Shown here: positions 35,477-39,772 of the stretch, piece after piece | Numbering within the stretch: position 1 is the stretch's first letter | How the letters are laid out: every line of letters starts with the position of its first letter | Assembly: GCA_964575185.1 (NCBI GenBank) | Contig: CAZNPW010000027.1 | Span: 1-39,772, forward strand | Length of the DNA stretch: 39,772 nt | Direction: 5' to 3' | DNA from: CAZNPW01 sp964575185 | GTDB lineage: Bacteria; Pseudomonadota; Alphaproteobacteria; Rhodobacterales; Rhodobacteraceae | The notes under the pieces: generated by a model | Database searches by the model: none | What the model was told of the DNA's origin: nothing | What the model saw: the letters and a program-made list of their open reading frames with translations, nothing else | Translations under genes and position numbers: made by a program

Positions 35477-35506
35477 AATATACGATATATATATGATATG
35501 TATATT
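35477..35506. promoter_or_regulatory. AT-rich palindromic region between map and ParD-like genes
   Basis: A 30-base stretch made almost entirely of A and T contains ATATAC (35478-35483) and GTATAT (35500-35505) as outer inverted arms around an ATAT-rich centre. It is by far the most AT-rich spot in the window and lies in the 113-base divergent gap. It is a likely shared promoter and antitoxin-type operator. Confidence 0.55.
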
Positions 35507-35526
35507 GACGAAACGGAGAGGTCCAG

Positions 35527-35733
35527 ATGGGCATCGTGAAGATCGCCGACCACATGCATGAGGAACTGCGCAGGGCGAGCACCGTCATGTGCCGCTCGAT
35601 CAATGCCCAGGCCGAGTTCTGGATGAAGGTCGGCATGCTGGCCGAGGCGAACCCGACCCTGTCCTTCACTGAGATCATGGCCCAGCAACGGAAGCACGCC
35701 GCCGTCGGGGTGCCCGAGATCGACGCCGCTTGA
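35527..35733 (+). CDS. ParD-like antitoxin family protein
   Basis: The 68-residue protein matches the ParD-like family that I recall as PF11903: it starts MGIVKIADHMHEELRRAS and continues SINAQAEFWMKVGMLAE, a ribbon-helix-helix type N-terminus, and NPTLSFTEIM. GGAGAGG precedes ATG 35527. No ParE- or other small toxin gene follows; the partner in position is the divergent methionine aminopeptidase gene. It probably binds the AT-rich palindrome upstream. It may be a solitary DNA-binding regulator rather than a true antitoxin. Confidence 0.82.
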   Translation: MGIVKIADHMHEELRRASTVMCRSINAQAEFWMKVGMLAEANPTLSFTEIMAQQRKHAAVGVPEIDAA

Positions 35734-35863
35734 GATCGCGCAGACGACTTAGCGCGAGCGGTACGTTGCAATTCGACCGGAGCGCGTCCATGCGTCCCCG
35801 CCGCCCACGACTCAAAGAAGGTCGGAGATCACGCCGAGCCGCGAAGCCGGTCGTCTCCCACCG

Positions 35864-36817
35864 TCAGGAGGCGTTGTCTCCTCTTTCAGTAAGAGCTGCG
35901 AGGTTCGCAGCAGCGCCACGCAGGACGGCGCGCCCGGCGTCCCATGTCTCTGCGTCGATACCGAAACTCCTCGCGAGCCAGGCGAAGGACAGGCGGCGTG
36001 TCGCTTCAAGCGCGTCGGGCAGTTCGGCCTCGGTCTCCTTTGCGTCGAGGCCGGCGATGCCGCCAAGGCCGTGGCCCACGCCCGCGATGGTGAGAAGGGC
36101 GTTCGCGCCCGGGGCGTCGTGGAAGGCGTCGGCATGCCAGTCGGGACCGCGTGGCGTGAAGTGCGGATTGTCCTCGGCTCCGTAGACCACAAGGGTCGGC
36201 TTGCGGATCGCGCCGTAGTCCACATCGAAGAAGGGAAATCGCACGGCACTTTCGGGGGTGAGGTCGTCGCCACCGCGACCGGGGGCGGCCAACAGAACAC
36301 CCGCGCTGATCCGCGGGTCCGACAAATCCTCTCCATGCAGCCGCGCGCCAAGGAGAAGCGCCGACGTGTGGCCGCCGAAAGAATGCCCGGCGACCGCGAT
36401 CCGGTCATGGTCAAGGCGACCCGCCACAGCGGGAGCCTGTCGCTCAACCGCGTCAAGCTGGTCGAGGATCGCCCGCATTTCCGCCACCCTCTCGCGCCAG
36501 TAGAACGGTGCCTCCGGCGGACCATCTCCCAGCCCGCCGACGCGGGAGCTTGCGTGGGTCGGCTGGAGGACTGCAAGGCCGCGTTCCGCCCAGAACTGGA
36601 CAAGAGGAGCGTAGCCGTCCTTGGACGGAATGTAGTGCGACGGCCCATACCCGTGCGAAAACAGCACGATCGGAAGATCACGCCCCGTGGCTGGCGCGGT
36701 CAGCCGCAGTTCCAGTGCGGGACGGTTCGGCAGGGTCAGCCGGATCGGAGTATAGGCGACGGTCATTCCGGCCTCGGGCGTCGGCAGATGCCGGGCGAGG
36801 TCAATCAAGCGGTTCAT
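35864..36817 (-). CDS. Dienelactone-hydrolase-like alpha/beta hydrolase (PAF-acetylhydrolase-like)
   Basis: The 317-residue protein has VLFSHGYGPSHY near residue 51 (oxyanion hole), the nucleophile elbow AGHSFGGH with Ser146, VYGAEDNPH with a candidate Asp, and GVGHGLGG with the catalytic His. This layout resembles bacterial platelet-activating-factor acetylhydrolase-like and chlorophyllase-like esterases. There is no signal peptide. The gene follows the SDR gene by 68 bases on the same strand, so AraC-SDR-hydrolase probably form one control unit. Substrate unknown. Confidence 0.85.
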   Translation of the reverse strand: MNRLIDLARHLPTPEAGMTVAYTPIRLTLPNRPALELRLTAPATGRDLPIVLFSHGYGPSHYIPSKDGYAPLVQFWAERGLAVLQPTHASSRVGGLGDGPPEAPFYWRERVAEMRAILDQLDAVERQAPAVAGRLDHDRIAVAGHSFGGHTSALLLGARLHGEDLSDPRISAGVLLAAPGRGGDDLTPESAVRFPFFDVDYGAIRKPTLVVYGAEDNPHFTPRGPDWHADAFHDAPGANALLTIAGVGHGLGGIAGLDAKETEAELPDALEATRRLSFAWLARSFGIDAETWDAGRAVLRGAAANLAALTERGDNAS

Positions 36818-36885
36818 TCTTCTGGTCTCCAGGAAGGGTCACGGCAGTTCGCGGCGGGGACCGCTACCATTTGAGAAAGAGGTCC

Positions 36886-37644
36886 TCATGCCGCGAAGCG
36901 GTCTTCGGTCCGGAACAGGACCTCGGCATCGGCCCCTGCGGGCAACAGCATCGGGGCGTCGACATCAGTGACCGCGCGCCAGACCGCGTTCGCCACGTCG
37001 AGCGCTGAGGTCTTCTCGGTCGCGTTGCGCCGGGACTGGATGTAGGTCTGGACGAAGGGGCCGTAGGCATCGGGGATCTCCATGCCCATTCGCGCCACGG
37101 CGTTCTTGCCGAAAGACGTTTCCGGCGCGCTGCCGGGCAGGACGAGCCGGGCCCGCACACCGAACTCGGCGGCTTCAAGCGCGAAGCTCTGGGTGAAGGC
37201 ATTCACCGCCGCCTTGCTGGCCGAGTAGATCGACAGTGCCGGCAACGGGCGCAGCGTGACGCTGGAACTGATGTTGACGATCACGCCGGCTCGACGCTGG
37301 CGCATCGCCGGTATCACGGCCTGCGTCATCGCCATCGTGCCGAGCACGTTGATCTCGAAAAGCTCGCGTGCCTTGTCGATCGCCGTGCCTTCCAGGACGT
37401 TCAGCATCCCGACACCGGCATTGTTGACCAGCGCATCGATCGGCCCGGCTTCGGCCAGCGCTGCCTCGATGCTTGGGGGCTGTGTCACGTCAAGCGGAAG
37501 AATGCGGAGCCGTTCAGAGGCGGGCAGCCCTTCTGATGTCGAAGTGCGCATTGTCGCGACGACCTCCCAGCCTTCGTCGAGGAAGCGTGCGGCGATGGCC
37601 TGTCCGAAGCCCGAGGAGCAGCCGGTGATAAGGATACGGGGCAT
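36886..37644 (-). CDS. Short-chain dehydrogenase/reductase
   Basis: The 252-residue protein is a classical SDR: cofactor motif TGCSSGFG (7-14), NNAG (74-77), Asn99, Ser127, Tyr140 and Lys144 (YSASK). AAGGAG lies seven bases before ATG 37644. It is transcribed divergently from an AraC regulator gene, an arrangement often seen for SDRs with AraC regulators of the cupin type. With the downstream hydrolase it may process a ketone or ester compound. Confidence 0.92.
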   Translation of the reverse strand: MPRILITGCSSGFGQAIAARFLDEGWEVVATMRTSTSEGLPASERLRILPLDVTQPPSIEAALAEAGPIDALVNNAGVGMLNVLEGTAIDKARELFEINVLGTMAMTQAVIPAMRQRRAGVIVNISSSVTLRPLPALSIYSASKAAVNAFTQSFALEAAEFGVRARLVLPGSAPETSFGKNAVARMGMEIPDAYGPFVQTYIQSRRNATEKTSALDVANAVWRAVTDVDAPMLLPAGADAEVLFRTEDRFAA

Positions 37645-37700
37645 GAGGTCTCTCCTTGTCTGTGTGACCGGGAGATAGACGCGAGGGGTCGGACTATCTA

Positions 37701-37735
37701 TATTCAGAAATCCACCGTTATTCATCAAAAGTCCA
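37701..37735. promoter_or_regulatory. Direct repeats in the AraC-SDR divergent region
   Basis: TATTCA occurs at 37701-37706 and 37719-37724, each followed by an A-run and TCCA (37711-37714, 37732-37735). AraC regulators usually bind direct repeats about two turns apart. The repeats lie just before the AraC start and within the 96-base gap to the SDR gene. Confidence 0.45.
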
Positions 37736-37740
37736 AACGC

Positions 37741-38673
37741 ATGTCCGACCTTGCTCCAGATCCGTTGTCCAGCGTTGTCGCGCTTCTGAAACCCCGTCCG
37801 GACATCGCGAAGATGGTCGTGGCCGGAGGGCGCTGGCAGGTCGACCGTACCGACATGGCGAGCCCGTTCTATGCTGCCATTGTCCAGGGGCGCGCGCGTC
37901 TGGAGGTCAGGGGCCAAGCGCCGGTCCTGCTGGAGGCCGGGGATTTCGTGATGGTCCCGGCACTTGACAGTTTCACGATGACAAGCGAAGTCCCGCCGCC
38001 CCCAGGCGCGGCGCGGCTCCCGCTCGAGACCGGACCGGGCACATTCCGCCTTGGCCCGGCTGACAGCCAGGTCGAGATGCAGGCCCTTGTCGGGCATTGC
38101 CGGTTCGACGCGCCGGACAGGACCCTGCTCCTGTCCCTGCTTCCGCAGATGATCCATGTCTCTGGGCAAGACCGGCTGATGGCCCTCGTGCCGGTGATCC
38201 ATGAAGAGACACGTGCCGACCGGCCCGCCCGCGCCATGATCCTCGAGCGGCTGCTGGAGGTGCTGATGATTGAGGCGTTGCGGTCGAGCCCCAGTCACGC
38301 GCGTCCGCCGGGGCTCTTGCGCGGACTGTCAGACCCCGGTCTTGGCGCCGCGCTGCATCGCATACATAACGCCAAGGGTAGCGCCCTGACCGTGACAGGT
38401 CTGGCCCAAGAGGCGGGCATGTCACGCTCGGCCTTCTTTGAACGGTTCAGCGCCGCGCTTGGCTGCGCGCCCATGGAGTATGCGAGGGCCTGGCGAATGG
38501 CGGTCGCACGCGACCTCCTTCTGCGCGGTGACCTGACCAACGCTGAAATCGCGCATCAAGTCGGCTATGGCACGGCCAGCGCGTTCACATTGGCTTTCGT
38601 CCGCTATGAGGGGATAGCCCCCGGTCTATGGGCCAAGCGCCACGCTGAGGGACAACGCGGTCCCAATGTCTGA
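37741..38673 (+). CDS. AraC family transcriptional regulator with cupin N-terminus
   Basis: The 310-residue protein has an N-terminal cupin-like domain (about 20-190; SPFYAAIVQGRARLEV and LLEAGDFVMVPA) of the type found in AraC regulators next to SDR genes. A C-terminal AraC DNA-binding domain covers about 205-300, with the motifs LTVTGLAQEAGMSRSAFFERF and NAEIAHQVGYGTASAFTLAF in pieces. It is divergent from the SDR gene and probably activates SDR and hydrolase in response to a small molecule. No strong ribosome binding site is visible before ATG 37741. Confidence 0.92.
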   Translation: MSDLAPDPLSSVVALLKPRPDIAKMVVAGGRWQVDRTDMASPFYAAIVQGRARLEVRGQAPVLLEAGDFVMVPALDSFTMTSEVPPPPGAARLPLETGPGTFRLGPADSQVEMQALVGHCRFDAPDRTLLLSLLPQMIHVSGQDRLMALVPVIHEETRADRPARAMILERLLEVLMIEALRSSPSHARPPGLLRGLSDPGLGAALHRIHNAKGSALTVTGLAQEAGMSRSAFFERFSAALGCAPMEYARAWRMAVARDLLLRGDLTNAEIAHQVGYGTASAFTLAFVRYEGIAPGLWAKRHAEGQRGPNV

Positions 38674-38693
38674 AGCTACTCTTTCTGAACGCG

Positions 38694-38707
38694 TCCGCCC
38701 CGGCGGA
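38694..38707. other. Hairpin downstream of the AraC gene
   Basis: TCCGCC and GGCGGA pair around two bases (CC), 21 bases after the AraC stop codon, with AAAA following on the plus strand. The T-run would be on the minus strand only. It is a candidate transcription end or mRNA end stabiliser. The rest of 38674-38907 shows no other clear feature. Confidence 0.3.
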
Positions 38708-38907
38708 AAAGGGTTCACCGCGTTCCCGGCAGGCCACGTCCACCCACCTAACAGCCTGTTGGCAAGGCCGCCCGACAGCCAAGTGAGATTTCTGGAACAG
38801 CGCCATGTTCACGCAATCTTCGTCGGCATCCTACGCGGCGACGGAGGTCCGCAACGACGCGGACAGCCGCCGCAATCAGGCACACAGGACGCCGAAAGGA
38901 AAACAAG

Positions 38908-39141
38908 ATGCGACAACTCACCTCCTCACAGAACCATCGAACCATGGCGCGCCTCTGCCTTATGGCAGGGCTCGCGGTATTGGTGGCCGGGTGCATTCAG
39001 GACGACTACTCTTCGTCAGAACGGTTAGAAAGAGCCCAACTGCAAAACCTTACGAGCGAGACCGCGCTCAACGCCCAGATCATGTCCGATCGGGCGCGCG
39101 CGCAACGCTGCGACCGCGACCCAAGCCGGAAAGAGTGCTGA
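38908..39141 (+). CDS. Small putative lipoprotein
   Basis: The 77-residue product has a lipoprotein signal: a short N-terminal stretch with Arg15, a hydrophobic core and LVAGC with Cys29 as the lipidation site. The mature part (QDDYSSSERLERAQLQN...) is short, charged and helical, and ends in Cys. AAAGGA (38895-38900) supports ATG 38908; ATG 38944 would give a shorter signal. I recognise no family. Asp after the Cys (+3, +4) does not clearly predict its membrane. The preceding 234 bases hold only the hairpin after araC. Confidence 0.6.
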   Translation: MRQLTSSQNHRTMARLCLMAGLAVLVAGCIQDDYSSSERLERAQLQNLTSETALNAQIMSDRARAQRCDRDPSRKEC

Positions 39142-39315
39142 AGCTATAAGCTTCTTGGCGTGATCCACCGCGCCGACCGCGCTCCCGCCGCCTGCTGACG
39201 CTTCAGAAGTCGGCGGGGCGCTGGGTCGGAGCCAAGCGATGCTAAATCCCGAAAGAAGAACCTGTGGAACGGGCAAGGACACCTCTGTGGCTGGACGCAC
39301 GCAACGGCACGGATC

Positions 39316-39772
39316 TCACCGTGAGCGCAGGTCTACCCGGACAATGGCGCCGCCCCCGGGCGCATCCAGGATCTCGACCCGGCCGCCATGCTGGTCGACA
39401 ACCTCTCGCACGAGGTTCAGGCCCAGGCCACTTCCCGTGGTGCGCGGCCGAAGCCGGTGAAAGGGCTCGAACACGTGCTCGCGCTCTTCTGGCGGTATTC
39501 CTGGGCCGTCATCCTCGACCTCGAAGGCGGCTCCAAGGACACGGACGACGACATTGGTCCCGCCGTGGTCGATCGCGTTCTGAATGAGGTTCATGAGCAC
39601 GCGCTCCAACGCTGCGGCATCGCCCATGCAGATTTCGCTCCCTAGGACCTCAACCGATATGGAACGGCCGTTCGCAATAACGAGCGGTGCGAGGTCGCCG
39701 ACAACCCGCCGAACAAGCGCTGCGAGGTCGAAGGCCGTATCATGGCGGTTGCTCTCCAGGCGATGCAGGTCG
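39316..39772 (-). CDS. Sensor histidine kinase, C-terminal part (5' end outside window)
   Basis: The frame is open to the window end on the minus strand and ends at TGA 39316-39318. The visible 152 residues form the HATPase domain: N-box NLIQNAIDHGG, G1 box DDGPGIP, F box HVFEPFHRL, and G2 box GSGLGLNLV, ending RVDLRSR. The upstream part (DLHRLESNRHDTAFDLAALVRRVV in pieces) is the end of the dimerisation domain's linker region. This is an EnvZ/PhoR-like two-component kinase; its sensing domain, His box and response regulator are outside the window. Confidence 0.9.
   Translation of the reverse strand, partial: DLHRLESNRHDTAFDLAALVRRVVGDLAPLVIANGRSISVEVLGSEICMGDAAALERVLMNLIQNAIDHGGTNVVVRVLGAAFEVEDDGPGIPPEEREHVFEPFHRLRPRTTGSGLGLNLVREVVDQHGGRVEILDAPGGGAIVRVDLRSR

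Noticed and set aside
39140..39154. GAAGCT-ATA-AGCTTC hairpin as terminator of the small lipoprotein gene
   Set aside because: The stem is only 6 bp and is followed by just two T residues; it overlaps the stop codon and is likely chance.

Overview
The window comes from a high-GC alphaproteobacterium, most likely a Rhodobacteraceae (Roseobacter-group) species. The tol-pal-cpoB-tilS-ftsH order, the carnitine dehydrogenase/thioesterase fusion next to a BKACE enzyme, and the protein sequences themselves all point that way. No rRNA, tRNA, IS element or CRISPR array was seen, and no stretch over 300 bases lacks a gene. The longest gene-free stretches are 24884-25169 (regulatory sites), 28082-28342 (a possible 47-codon gene) and 38674-38907 (one hairpin).

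Region 1 (1-7098) is core genome: the end of tolA, then tolB, pal, cpoB, tilS and ftsH, followed by a MOSC-domain protein. Region 2 (7088-12087) holds a secreted RTX-repeat protein, the one-carbon genes fhs and folD with a small chorismate-mutase-fold gene between them, and a stand-alone pdeM.

Region 3 (12123-16229, minus strand) is an L-carnitine degradation operon: BKACE-type dehydrocarnitine cleavage enzyme, lipocalin lipoprotein, L-carnitine dehydrogenase fused to a betainyl-CoA thioesterase, and an acyl-CoA dehydrogenase. Its expected product is glycine betaine. Methyl groups from betaine demethylation could be burned through FolD and Fhs (inference). Five exact 11-bp tandem repeats lie directly before the dehydrogenase start.

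Region 4 (16322-24883) is the most intriguing part. It has a complete CUT1-type ABC importer (ATPase, binding protein, two enlarged permeases), a histidinol-dehydrogenase-family enzyme and three SnoaL/NTF2-fold proteins carrying five such domains. A divergent promoter region contains two LacI-type operators, but no LacI regulator is present in the window. It looks like an uptake and catabolic system for an unknown small molecule.

Region 5 (about 25000-39772) has visibly lower GC and is built of small regulator-plus-enzyme modules: TetR/prolyl oligopeptidase/GNAT/CPBP protease, TetR/aldo-keto reductase, TetR/SnoaL/NmrA, methionine aminopeptidase/ParD-like antitoxin, and AraC/SDR/hydrolase. Several have clear palindromic operators. 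The window ends with a small lipoprotein and the C-terminal half of a sensor histidine kinase. This region looks like accessory DNA assembled piecemeal.
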